DNA of 64,000 bases from NCBI RefSeq assembly GCF_005484805.1, contig NZ_CP039432.1, positions 1,364,001 to 1,428,000 on the forward strand. The letters run 5' to 3'. Source of the DNA: Rhodococcus sp. SGAir0479. Its GTDB lineage: Bacteria > Actinomycetota > Actinomycetes > Mycobacteriales > Mycobacteriaceae. Positions 1 to 7,571 of the stretch are shown here, piece after piece. A program made the translations under genes and the position numbers. How positions within the stretch are numbered: position 1 is the stretch's first letter; each line of letters begins with the position of its first letter. The notes below the pieces were generated by a model. The model searched no databases, was not told where the DNA came from, and saw only the letters and a program-made list of their open reading frames with translations.

Positions 1-151
1 GGTTCGTCCCGAAGGCCTGCCCCGGCCGCCGGACCGGTACCCGGAGAGGCCGGAACGTCGCGTTCGAGTTGCGCGCATGCCCGGAATGTGGAAGTTGTAT
101 CGGTCGCGGCTATTTCCGATTTTGATCTGACGTTTGACGAGAGGGTGTGGG

Positions 152-799
152 ATGGCGGGTTCGAGATGGCGTGGCGGTGTTCGGCGCATGGTGGCCGGCG
201 TCGTGGCAGCGGCCGGGTTGACGGCCGGCCTGGCGATCGCGACCGGTCCGACGGCGTCGGCGCAGCCCGCGCTTCCGCCGTTGCCGATCGGGTCGGCCGA
301 GGTCACGGACTTCCTCAACCAGGCGACCTCGGTCGTCGGAAACGTCGCCGGTGCGATCCAGAGCTTCCAGAGCATGGACTTCGGCTCCAGCTCGGGTCTG
401 CCGCTCGGCAGCCTCGGCCTCGGCGGTGTCGGGCGGCCGGCGGCCGGTCCGGTGTCGCAGCACTTCGGGGGCGGCCACTACGGCATCGACATCGCCGCAC
501 CGATGGGCGCTCCGATCCTCGCCGCCGCCGACGGTGTCGTGATCAACTCCGGGCCGGCATCCGGGTTCGGGTTGTGGATCCGGATCCGGCACAACGACGG
601 CACCGTCACCACCTACGGGCACAACGACGTCAACTTCGTCTCCGTCGGTCAGCGGGTGTCGGTGGGTCAGCGGATCGGCAACGTCGGTAACCGCGGCAAC
701 TCCACCGGCCCGCACCTGCACTTCGAGGTGGACCTGCCCGGCGGCATCAAGGCCGACCCCATTCCGTGGCTCGCCGCGCGCGGCGTGTTCATGTTCTGA
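152..799 (+). CDS. secreted M23-family metallopeptidase
   Basis: The 215-residue product is a probable cell-wall endopeptidase acting outside the membrane. It begins with an Arg-rich signal peptide and hydrophobic core, and cleavage is likely after ASA at residue 37. A low-complexity linker follows, then an M23 (LytM-type) domain over roughly residues 100-205. The zinc-site motifs are intact: His109 and Asp113 in HYGID, and His188 and His190 in HLHF. The ATG at 152 is preferred because GAGAGGG lies 6 nt upstream; an in-frame TTG at 134 would add six residues without a better ribosome site. The gene stands alone and converges on a RidA gene. No extra wall-binding domain is visible. Family assignment is firm; the bond cleaved is unknown. 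Confidence 0.9.
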   Translation: MAGSRWRGGVRRMVAGVVAAAGLTAGLAIATGPTASAQPALPPLPIGSAEVTDFLNQATSVVGNVAGAIQSFQSMDFGSSSGLPLGSLGLGGVGRPAAGPVSQHFGGGHYGIDIAAPMGAPILAAADGVVINSGPASGFGLWIRIRHNDGTVTTYGHNDVNFVSVGQRVSVGQRIGNVGNRGNSTGPHLHFEVDLPGGIKADPIPWLAARGVFMF

Positions 800-826
800 T
801 CCGGGCGACCACGCCGTCCACGGCGC

Positions 827-860
827 GGGCCGGCCCCGAGTGGTGCTCGGGGAACGGCCC
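827..860. terminator. hairpin between convergent genes
   Basis: CCCCGAG (834-840) pairs with CTCGGGG (846-852) around a TGGTG loop. GGGCCG (827-832) and CGGCCC (855-860) extend the stem beyond a small internal bulge. It sits between two converging genes and has no T-run, like many actinobacterial terminators, so it could serve both strands. Confidence 0.55.
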
Positions 861-874
861 GCGGCACGGCGTAC

Positions 875-1240
875 TCAGTCGGTGACGACGGCGTCGGCCT
901 CGATCTCGATCAACAGTTCGGAGTCGATGAGCGCGCTCACCTCGAGAATCGTGGTGGCGGGACGGATCTCCCCGAACACCTCACCGTGAGCGAGGGCTGC
1001 CTCCTCCCACTTCGACATGTCGCGCAGGTACATCCGCGTGCGGATGACGTCGGAGAGGGAGGCGCCCGCCTCGCTCAGCGACGCGGCGATCGTCGTCAGG
1101 GCGCCGCGCGTCTGCTCCTCGAGGGTCGCCCCGGGCGCGGTGGTGCCGGACACGGCGATCTGGTTGCCGATCCGGACGGCGCGCGAGTAGCCGATCCGGG
1201 GCTCCCACTCGGAGCCGGACGAGATGTTCTTTCGGGTCAT
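875..1240 (-). CDS. RidA (YjgF/YER057c/UK114) family protein
   Basis: The 121-residue product has the RidA family length and pattern: an N-terminal GYSRAVRIGNQIAVSGTTA segment and a C-terminal RPATT...LLIEIEADAVV segment that normally builds the trimer-interface pocket. Characterised RidA proteins hydrolyse reactive enamine/imine intermediates from PLP enzymes; many paralogues have other, unknown roles. The Arg in RPATT matches the usual substrate-binding arginine region. The ATG at 1240 begins MTRKNISSGSEW, typical of the family, and is preferred over a longer in-frame start with a non-homologous leader. The gene is divergent from the radical SAM gene. Its exact substrate cannot be read from sequence. 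Confidence 0.85.
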   Translation of the reverse strand: MTRKNISSGSEWEPRIGYSRAVRIGNQIAVSGTTAPGATLEEQTRGALTTIAASLSEAGASLSDVIRTRMYLRDMSKWEEAALAHGEVFGEIRPATTILEVSALIDSELLIEIEADAVVTD

Positions 1241-1287
1241 TCCGCAGATTCTGTCAGGCGGATCCGGGGGAGTCGCCGCCGCACCGT

Positions 1288-1303
1288 TCGAACACGATTT
1301 CGA
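1288..1303 (+). promoter_or_regulatory. LexA-box-like site 1
   Basis: TCGAACACGATTTCGA matches the mycobacterial SOS consensus TCGAAC-N4-GTTCGA at 11 of 12 fixed positions. It lies just upstream of the -35 of the radical SAM gene and about 50 nt from the RidA start, so it could act in either direction. Confidence 0.5.
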
Positions 1304-1311
1304 TCGAGTTG

Positions 1312-1347
1312 TTGACATGCGTTCGCACGCGTGTTCGACTGACCTGC
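1312..1347 (+). promoter_or_regulatory. promoter of radical SAM gene, possibly leaderless
   Basis: A perfect -35 TTGACA (1312-1317) is followed after 17 nt by TCGACT (1335-1340) and then 7 nt to the ATG at 1348. The -10 is weak, but the spacing puts the transcription start at or next to the start codon. Confidence 0.45.
1323..1338 (+). promoter_or_regulatory. LexA-box-like site 2 inside the promoter
   Basis: TCGCACGCGTGTTCGA matches TCGAAC-N4-GTTCGA at 11 of 12 fixed positions, and its central GCGT fits the extended RNRY spacer. It fills the space between the -35 and -10, an ideal position for repression by LexA. Confidence 0.6.
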
Positions 1348-2370
1348 ATGAGGTGGCAGGGACAGACGCTCGAGGCCAACGACGGCGCGCTCCCCGGGCT
1401 CGAACGGGCGGGGCTGATGCGCAGCGTCCGGACTCCCGAGTTCGACGGGGTGACGTTCCACGAGGTGCTGTGCAAGAGCGCCCTCAACAAGGTCCTGGAA
1501 GAATCGGCGATGCCGTTCCGGTTCACCGTGAACGCGTACCGCGGCTGCACCCACGCCTGCCGGTACTGTTTCGCCCGGCCCACGCACGAGTACCTGGACC
1601 TCGACTCGGGCCGGGACTTCGACACCCAGGTGGTCGTCAAGATGAACGTCGCCGCCGTGCTGCGCAAGGAGCTCGCGCGCCGGTCGTGGAAGCGGGAGCA
1701 CGTCGCGCTCGGCACCAACACCGACCCGTATCAGCGTGCCGAGGGTCGCTACCGGCTGATGCCGGCCATCATCGGCGCCCTCACCGAGTCGCGGACGCCG
1801 TTCTCGATCCTGACCAAGGGCACGCTGCTGCACCGGGACCTGCCGATCCTGCGGCAGGCCGCGGAGCGGGTGCCCGTCGGGATCGGGATCTCGCTCGCGA
1901 TCCACGACGCCGAGCTGCAGAAGGCCGTTGAGCCGGGGACCCCGACGCCCCGGGCCCGCCTGGACCTCATCCGGGCGGTCACCGACGCCGGGCTGCCGTG
2001 CAACGTCATGGTGGCGCCCGTGATGCCGTACCTGACCGATTCGACGGCGCACCTCGACGGGCTGCTGTCGGCGATCGCCGACGCCGGCGCCACCGGTGTG
2101 ACCATCATGCCGATGCACCTGCGGGGCAGCACCCGCGGGTGGTTCCTCAACTGGCTGGCGTCCGAGCATCCGGCGCTGGTACGCCGCTACCGGCAGCTCT
2201 ACGGCCGTGGCGCGTACGTCACCCCCGAGTACAAGACCTGGCTGAAGGCCCGCGTCGACCCGATGGTCGAGAAGTACGGCCTGGGCGGGCGATCGGAACA
2301 TCGGCGGACGGCCGCGGGGGAGCGCGAACTCGTCGGGGCCGGGGCGGCCCCGGACCCGACGCTGTTCTGA
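1348..2370 (+). CDS. Rv2578c-family radical SAM protein
   Basis: The 340-residue product is a radical S-adenosylmethionine enzyme. Its iron-sulfur motif CTHACRYC supplies Cys67, Cys71 and Cys74. It is colinear with the M. tuberculosis Rv2578c type, related to spore-photoproduct-lyase-like radical SAM proteins. The ATG at 1348 gives the conserved MRWQGQ start; a longer in-frame start adds only unrelated residues. The upstream DNA carries a TTGACA promoter with two LexA-box-like sites, which suggests induction by DNA damage. The substrate is unknown, and a nucleic-acid role is inference from family and regulation. The gene converges on the thiolase gene 18 nt away. Confidence 0.85.
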   Translation: MRWQGQTLEANDGALPGLERAGLMRSVRTPEFDGVTFHEVLCKSALNKVLEESAMPFRFTVNAYRGCTHACRYCFARPTHEYLDLDSGRDFDTQVVVKMNVAAVLRKELARRSWKREHVALGTNTDPYQRAEGRYRLMPAIIGALTESRTPFSILTKGTLLHRDLPILRQAAERVPVGIGISLAIHDAELQKAVEPGTPTPRARLDLIRAVTDAGLPCNVMVAPVMPYLTDSTAHLDGLLSAIADAGATGVTIMPMHLRGSTRGWFLNWLASEHPALVRRYRQLYGRGAYVTPEYKTWLKARVDPMVEKYGLGGRSEHRRTAAGERELVGAGAAPDPTLF

Positions 2371-2388
2371 GTCCGCTGCCGCCGGCGT

Positions 2389-3540
2389 TCAGCCCAGACG
2401 CTCGACGATGAGCACGTTCGCGGTCCCGCCGCCCTCGCACATGGTCTGCAGGCCGTACCGCCCGCCGACGCGCTCGAGTTCGTTGAGCAGGGTCGCGAAC
2501 AGTTTGGTGCCGGTCGCGCCGAGAGGGTGACCGAGCGCGATGCCGCCGCCGTTGACGTTGACCCGCGCCGGGTCGGCGCCCGTCTCGGCGAGCCACGACA
2601 GCACCACGGACGCGAACGCCTCGTTGATCTCGACGGCGTCGAAGTCGTCGATGCTCATACCGGTTTTGCGCAGTGCGTACTCGGTCGCCGGGATGGGCGC
2701 GCTGAGCATGAGGATCGGGTCGGCGCCGCGCACGCTCATGTGATGGATGCGGGCCCGCGGGACCAGCCCGTGCGCCCGGACCGCCGCTCCCGAGGCGACG
2801 AGCACCCCGCTGGCGCCGTCGGAGATCTGGCTCGCGAGCGCGGCCGTCAGTCGGCCGCCCGGCCGGAGTGGCTGCAGCCGGGCCATCGCGTCGAGGCTCG
2901 TCTCGCGGGGGCACTCGTCGGTCGTGACGTCGCCGACCGCCACGATCTCGCGGGCGAACCGGCCCTCCGCGGCGGCGGTGTGGGCCCGTTCGTGGCTGCG
3001 CAGCGCCCATCGCTCCATGTCCTCGCGGCTGATGCCCCACTTCTCGGCGATCAGTTCGGCGCCGTGGAACTGCGACACCTCCTCGTCGCCGTAGCGCCGG
3101 CGCCACCCGATCGATCCCGAGAACGGGTCCTCGAAGCCGAATTCGCGCCCGGCCGTCATCGCCGCCGAGATCGGAATCCTGCTCATGCTCTGCACGCCGC
3201 CGGCCAGGATGAGGTCGGCCGTCCCGCTCATCACCGCCTGGGCCGCGAAATGCAGTGCCTGCTGGCTCGATCCGCACTGCCGGTCGACGGTCGTCCCCGG
3301 CACCTCCTCGGGCATCCCCGCCGCGAGCCAGGCGCTGCGCGCGATGTTGCCGGCCTGTCCGCCGATCGCGTCGACGCACCCGAGGACGACGTCGTCCACG
3401 GCCGCCGGGTCGAGGTCCGTGCGGGCCATCGCGGAACGGATCAGCGTGGCGCCCAGATCGATCGGGTGGATCGACGCGAGGGCGCCGTTCCTCCTGCCGA
3501 CCGACGTGCGGACCGCGTCGATGATGTACGCCTCGCTCAT
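2389..3540 (-). CDS. thiolase (FadA6-like acetyl-CoA acyltransferase)
   Basis: The 383-residue product is a complete degradative-type thiolase that cleaves a 3-ketoacyl-CoA with CoA. The nucleophile is Cys89 in VDRQCGSSQQ, the catalytic His338 sits in GGGIALGHP, and the second Cys368 is in CEGGG near the C-terminus. The N-terminal half closely resembles the steroid ring-degradation thiolase FadA6 of mycobacteria as I remember it (TVDRQCGSSQQA, ISQF-like and LIAEKW segments). No other steroid genes are nearby, so the physiological substrate is open. AAGGAG lies 9 nt before the ATG. A short palindrome sits just upstream of that ribosome site. Confidence 0.88.
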   Translation of the reverse strand: MSEAYIIDAVRTSVGRRNGALASIHPIDLGATLIRSAMARTDLDPAAVDDVVLGCVDAIGGQAGNIARSAWLAAGMPEEVPGTTVDRQCGSSQQALHFAAQAVMSGTADLILAGGVQSMSRIPISAAMTAGREFGFEDPFSGSIGWRRRYGDEEVSQFHGAELIAEKWGISREDMERWALRSHERAHTAAAEGRFAREIVAVGDVTTDECPRETSLDAMARLQPLRPGGRLTAALASQISDGASGVLVASGAAVRAHGLVPRARIHHMSVRGADPILMLSAPIPATEYALRKTGMSIDDFDAVEINEAFASVVLSWLAETGADPARVNVNGGGIALGHPLGATGTKLFATLLNELERVGGRYGLQTMCEGGGTANVLIVERLG

Positions 3541-3556
3541 GAGCGATACTCCTTCG

Positions 3557-3568
3557 CTAAACAGTTAG
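3557..3568. promoter_or_regulatory. palindrome upstream of thiolase gene
   Basis: CTAAACAGTTAG is a near-perfect inverted repeat in an AT-rich stretch 17-28 nt upstream of the thiolase start, consistent with a TetR-type operator. It does not fit the KstR (AAC-N2-GTT) or KstR2 patterns. Confidence 0.35.
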
Positions 3569-3707
3569 ATATTTGATCTATACGCTCTTCTCGGTCGGAC
3601 GTCCAGGCCGGGCCTGCGGTGTGTCCGGCCCGGGAAGCGCCGCCGAAACACGCTGCGGCGGGTAGGTTCCGGCGGGAGGGCAGCAGACGGCACGGGCGGA
3701 GGGCGCG

Positions 3708-4877
3708 ATGAGCGGCGACGACTCGCGGGCCGGCACGGACCGACCGGCGTCGGACGGGGACGACGGCCGGAAGGCGAATCTGCGTTCGCTGCGGGTGGCG
3801 ATCGTCTACATCCTGCTCGCCGTCGCCGCCTATCAGATGTCCGGTTGGCTGTTCCACCACGTCCGGGGCTTCCTCGGGATGCTCTTCCTCGCATGGCTCG
3901 CGAGCGTGACGATCGAGCCGGTCGTCGATCGACTCGAACGCCTGGGGCTACGGCGGGGGGCCGGGACCGGGCTGGTGCTGTTCGGGACCATTCTCTTCGG
4001 GATCGGGTTCGTCGCGATCTTCGGTGCTCTGCTCGCGGAGCAGCTCGCGCAGCTGCTCGGGGCGCTGCCCGACGCCCTCACCCGGGTCACCGAGTGGGCC
4101 AATCGCACGTTCGGCACCGACTTCGCGACGGGCAAGGACCTGATCAACGTCACGCCGGAGACGGTGCGAGACCTGGCCGAGAAGTACACCCCCGGCGTGC
4201 TGGGGATCGTCTCCACGTTGGTGGGCGTGGTCTTCCAGGCCGCCACCGTGCTGCTGTTCGTGTTCTACATGTCGGCGCAGGGCCCGCAGCTGCGCCGCAC
4301 CATCGCGAGCTGGTTCCCGGCCCGTCAGCAGAAGGTCATCGCGTCGGTGTGGGAGATCTCGGTCGACAAGGCCGGCGGCTACGTGGTGTCGCGGCTGATC
4401 CTGGCCGCGTTCAGTGCGGTCGCCACCGGGCTGTTCTTCCTGGTGATCGGCGTGCCGTACTGGCTGCCACTCGCGATCTGGACGGGTGTGGTCTCGCAGT
4501 TCATCCCCACGCTCGGAACCTATCTGGCGATCGGGTTGCCCGCGATCATCGCGGCGGCCGCGCAACCCCTCGACGCGGTGTGGGTGGTGCTGTTCGGCAC
4601 CGTGTACCAGCAGATCGAGAACTACATCCTCCACCCCCGCGTCACCTCCCGTACGGTGTCGATCCATCCCGCGGTCGCGTTCGGGTCGGTCATCGTCGGG
4701 GCGTCGCTGTTCGGCGCGATCGGGGCGCTGGTGTCGGTGCCGGTGGTCGCGGTGATCCAGGCGATCGTCGAAACCTACGGTCGCCGTTACGAACTCGTCC
4801 AGGAGGTCGACGAGGGCACGGCCGTCGCGGGCGAGTCCGCCGGCGAGGAGAGCGGCGGGGACGACGGCGACGGCTGA
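3708..4877 (+). CDS. AI-2E family transporter (DUF20-type membrane protein)
   Basis: The 389-residue product is a polytopic membrane protein of the AI-2E exporter family, with about eight hydrophobic segments from residue 26 to about 365 and a conserved C-terminal half (SQFIPTLGTYLAIGLPAI, QQIENYILHPRV). Family members include autoinducer-2 exporters and Na+/H+ antiporters, but most are uncharacterised. The N-terminal 25 residues and the C-terminal tail (GEESGGDDGDG) are hydrophilic and acidic. The start at 3708 has GGAGGG about 8 nt upstream. The final 91 bases overlap, tail to tail, the 3' end of the acyl-CoA synthetase gene. The transported substrate is not predictable. Confidence 0.85.
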   Translation: MSGDDSRAGTDRPASDGDDGRKANLRSLRVAIVYILLAVAAYQMSGWLFHHVRGFLGMLFLAWLASVTIEPVVDRLERLGLRRGAGTGLVLFGTILFGIGFVAIFGALLAEQLAQLLGALPDALTRVTEWANRTFGTDFATGKDLINVTPETVRDLAEKYTPGVLGIVSTLVGVVFQAATVLLFVFYMSAQGPQLRRTIASWFPARQQKVIASVWEISVDKAGGYVVSRLILAAFSAVATGLFFLVIGVPYWLPLAIWTGVVSQFIPTLGTYLAIGLPAIIAAAAQPLDAVWVVLFGTVYQQIENYILHPRVTSRTVSIHPAVAFGSVIVGASLFGAIGALVSVPVVAVIQAIVETYGRRYELVQEVDEGTAVAGESAGEESGGDDGDG

Positions 4878-6406
4878 GCCCGCGCCGTCCAGTACGGCTC
4901 CCGCAGAAGCCGTTTGGCGAGCTTGCCCATCGCAGTACGCCCGAGATCGTCGCGGAACTCGAACGCGCGCGGCACCTTGTACCCGGCCAGCGCGGTGCGG
5001 CAGTGCGCGACGAGGTCGGCGGCCGTCGGTGCCCCGCCGCGGGGAACCACGACGGCCAGCACCGATTCGCCCATCTCCGGGTCCGGTACGCCGATCACCG
5101 CCACGTCCGCGACGTCGGGATGGGCGAGCAGGACGTGCTCGATCTCGGCGGGATAGATGTTCACCCCACCCGAGATGATCATGTCGGTCGCACGATCGGT
5201 GATGAACACGAACCCGTCGGCGTCGACGTACCCGATGTCGCCGAGGGTGAACAGGCCCGGGCGGATCAGCGCCTCGGAGGTCTTCTGCTCGGCGTTCAGG
5301 TACGCGACGGAGCGGCCGTCGCGTTCCTCGAACGCCAGCCGCCCCACGGCGCCGGGCGGCAGTTCGGTGCCGTCGGCAGCCACCGCGACCGCCCGCACGA
5401 ACGGCGGGCGCACCCGTCCGACGCTGCCCGGCCGCTCGAGCCAGTCCTCGGTGGAGATCCCGCACAGCGGACCGGATTCGCTGCCGCCGTAGGAGTCGAA
5501 GAGCACCGGGCCGAACCAGTCGATCATCGCGCGCTTGACGTCGGGCGGGCACGTCGCGCCGGTGTGCGTCACGAGGCGGAGCGAGCCGACGTCGTAGCGC
5601 GCGCGGACGTCACCGGGGAGCGCGAGCAGCCGGTGGAAGTGCGTCGGCACCATGAGCGTCGTCGCGATCCGGTACCGGGCGACGGTCGCGAGGACGGCTT
5701 CGGCGTCGAACTTCTCGAGGACGGTCACCGGGAGCCCGCACGCCACCAGTCGCACGCCGGCGAGGGGACCGGTGTGGTGCAGCGGGCCGACGACCAGATG
5801 GCCCGGCCACTGCGCGAGCGGGAGCGTGCGCAGCGAGCGCACGTACTCGTCCACCGTCGTTCCCGGGACCGGGCTGCCCGCGAGCGCGTTGACGCCCTTG
5901 GGGGTGCCGGTGGTGCCGGAGGTGTACGACAGGAACGGCAGCGCGGGCACGTCCGCGGGCGGGTCGTCGTCGGACGCGGCGGCGAGCCAGCGGTCCCACG
6001 GGACGACGTCGCCGTCCCCGTCGGGGCACCGCCAGCCGACCACCACCGGCACCCCGGCCCGGCGCGCCGCCTCGTACCCGACGGCGGCGTTCTCGGGTCC
6101 GACGAACAGCGCCGCGGCCCGGGAGTCCGTGAGGATGTACGCCAGCTCCGGGGCCGTGAGATGAAAGCTGGTGGGCACGGGGGAGCAGCCGGCGTGAACG
6201 ATGCCCACGTGCGCCAGCACCGTCTCGACCGAATTGCGCGCGAACACCGCGACGCGGCGATCCGGACCGAGATCGAGGCCGTGCAACCCGTCCGCGACCC
6301 GATTGACCACCCGATCGACGTCGGTCCACGACAGTTCGGTGCGGGAGTCGCGCAGCGCGACCTCGCCGGGCGCTGCGAGCGCGCGCTCACGATGCACGGT
6401 TGCCAC
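4787..6406 (-). CDS. acyl-CoA synthetase (ANL superfamily)
   Basis: The 539-residue product should activate a carboxylic acid to its CoA thioester through an acyl-adenylate. Visible motifs are the P-loop YTSGTTGTPKG (161-171), YGGSESG for adenine binding, TDRATDMIISGG in the hinge region and GRTAMGK with the catalytic lysine near residue 495. The acid is unknown; members of this clade use short to medium fatty or aromatic acids. The last 30-40 residues (ARAQPSPSSPP... onward) have the composition of antisense translation of the neighbouring transporter gene and are probably non-functional. The gene converges with that transporter and overlaps it by 91 nt. Confidence 0.88.
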   Translation of the reverse strand: MATVHRERALAAPGEVALRDSRTELSWTDVDRVVNRVADGLHGLDLGPDRRVAVFARNSVETVLAHVGIVHAGCSPVPTSFHLTAPELAYILTDSRAAALFVGPENAAVGYEAARRAGVPVVVGWRCPDGDGDVVPWDRWLAAASDDDPPADVPALPFLSYTSGTTGTPKGVNALAGSPVPGTTVDEYVRSLRTLPLAQWPGHLVVGPLHHTGPLAGVRLVACGLPVTVLEKFDAEAVLATVARYRIATTLMVPTHFHRLLALPGDVRARYDVGSLRLVTHTGATCPPDVKRAMIDWFGPVLFDSYGGSESGPLCGISTEDWLERPGSVGRVRPPFVRAVAVAADGTELPPGAVGRLAFEERDGRSVAYLNAEQKTSEALIRPGLFTLGDIGYVDADGFVFITDRATDMIISGGVNIYPAEIEHVLLAHPDVADVAVIGVPDPEMGESVLAVVVPRGGAPTAADLVAHCRTALAGYKVPRAFEFRDDLGRTAMGKLAKRLLREPYWTARAQPSPSSPPLSSPADSPATAVPSSTSWTSS

Positions 6407-6465
6407 CGGTGGGCCTCCTGGAACGGTCGTCGGACTGCGGTCCCGGACAGGCTAGGCGGCGTGGC

Positions 6466-7404
6466 TCACCGCAGCGCGGGCGGTGCGTTCAGGTCGCGGG
6501 CCGAGTAGGTGTCGCACGCACTGGCCCGGCCGGTGTCGTAGCCCGCGCGGAACCAGTTCTGTCGCTGCTCCGACGACCCGTGCGTCCACCCCTCCGGGTT
6601 CACTCGGGCGCCCGCGGACCGCTGGATCCGGTCGTCGCCGACGGCGGACGCGGCCGACAGCGCGTCGGCGACGTCCGCGCCGGTGAGCGGCTTCAGGAAC
6701 GGCTGCGGGCCGCCGGGCCCCGGCTGGGTCGACGCGTAGTGCGCCCACAGGCCGGCGTAGCAGTCGGCCTGCAGCTCCGTGCGCACCGCCTGCGACGTGG
6801 CGCCGCGGGGATCCTGCTGGGCACGCCCGATGTCGCCGAGCTGGTTCTGGATGTGGTGCCCGAACTCGTGGGCGACGACGTACTCCTGCGCCAGCGGCCC
6901 GGCGTTGGCGCCGAACTGGTCGACGAGGAGCTGGAAGAAGCTGGTGTCGAAGTAGGCCGTCGAGTCCGCCGGGCAGTAGAACGGCCCGACGTCGCTGGTG
7001 GCGTTGCCGCAACCGGTGCTCACCGCGCCCGAGAACAGACTGACCTGCGGCGCGGCATAGTCGACACCCGCCTGAGCGGGCAGCTGGGCACCCCACACGG
7101 CGTCGAGGCTCTCGGCGGTACCGGCGATCCGGCAGCCGACGTCCCGGTTCGCGTCGACACCGAACTCGCAGTTCTCGAGCCGCGCGCCGCTGATCGCACT
7201 GGAACCGGGGTCGTACTGCGTGTCCGCGCCGCCCAGACCGCCGTGGATCGACCCGGGATCGCCGCCGAGCAGCAGGGCCAGCACCAGGACGATCAGGCCG
7301 CCGGCGCCGCCGCCGAGCACGAACTTGCCGCGGCCGCCACCGCCCCCGCCGCCACCGACGGTGACGCGGTCGGCGTTGATGCGGACGTCGTCGTTGAACG
7401 TCAA
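6466..7404 (-). CDS. YpfJ-type putative neutral zinc metallopeptidase
   Basis: The 312-residue product is a membrane-anchored predicted metalloprotease. Residues 1-15 match the family start (TFNDDVRINADRV), a glycine run follows, and one transmembrane segment lies at about 27-47. The zinc motif HEFGHH is at 179-184, and a downstream ELQADCYAG segment supplies the third ligand region. The TTG at 7404 is chosen because AGGGAG lies 8 nt upstream and it gives the family N-terminus; the GTG at 7413 would place the ribosome site directly against the start. The catalytic domain is predicted to be extracytoplasmic. The substrate is unknown. The gene is divergent from aspS. Confidence 0.85.
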   Translation of the reverse strand: MTFNDDVRINADRVTVGGGGGGGGRGKFVLGGGAGGLIVLVLALLLGGDPGSIHGGLGGADTQYDPGSSAISGARLENCEFGVDANRDVGCRIAGTAESLDAVWGAQLPAQAGVDYAAPQVSLFSGAVSTGCGNATSDVGPFYCPADSTAYFDTSFFQLLVDQFGANAGPLAQEYVVAHEFGHHIQNQLGDIGRAQQDPRGATSQAVRTELQADCYAGLWAHYASTQPGPGGPQPFLKPLTGADVADALSAASAVGDDRIQRSAGARVNPEGWTHGSSEQRQNWFRAGYDTGRASACDTYSARDLNAPPALR

Positions 7405-7571
7405 GTCGATCACTCCCTGTACGAAACGGCGTGCACTGCCCGTATGAGCATTCCAGCAATCCGGGCGTGCGTTTCCGATTGCCCCGGGCGCCTCCGTAGG
7501 ATCGCAGCAACAGAACACCGTGCTGCAGGCACGGACCGACCTTTGTGCTGGAAGTTTGTGAAAGGAATCCC

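Noticed and set aside
1-151. 3' end of an upstream gene at the window edge
   Set aside because: All frames are uninformative and no family motif is visible, so nothing can be supported.
3557-3568. KstR or KstR2 operator upstream of the FadA6-like thiolase
   Set aside because: The spacing is AAC-N1-GTT rather than AAC-N2-GTT, and the KstR2 pattern is absent.
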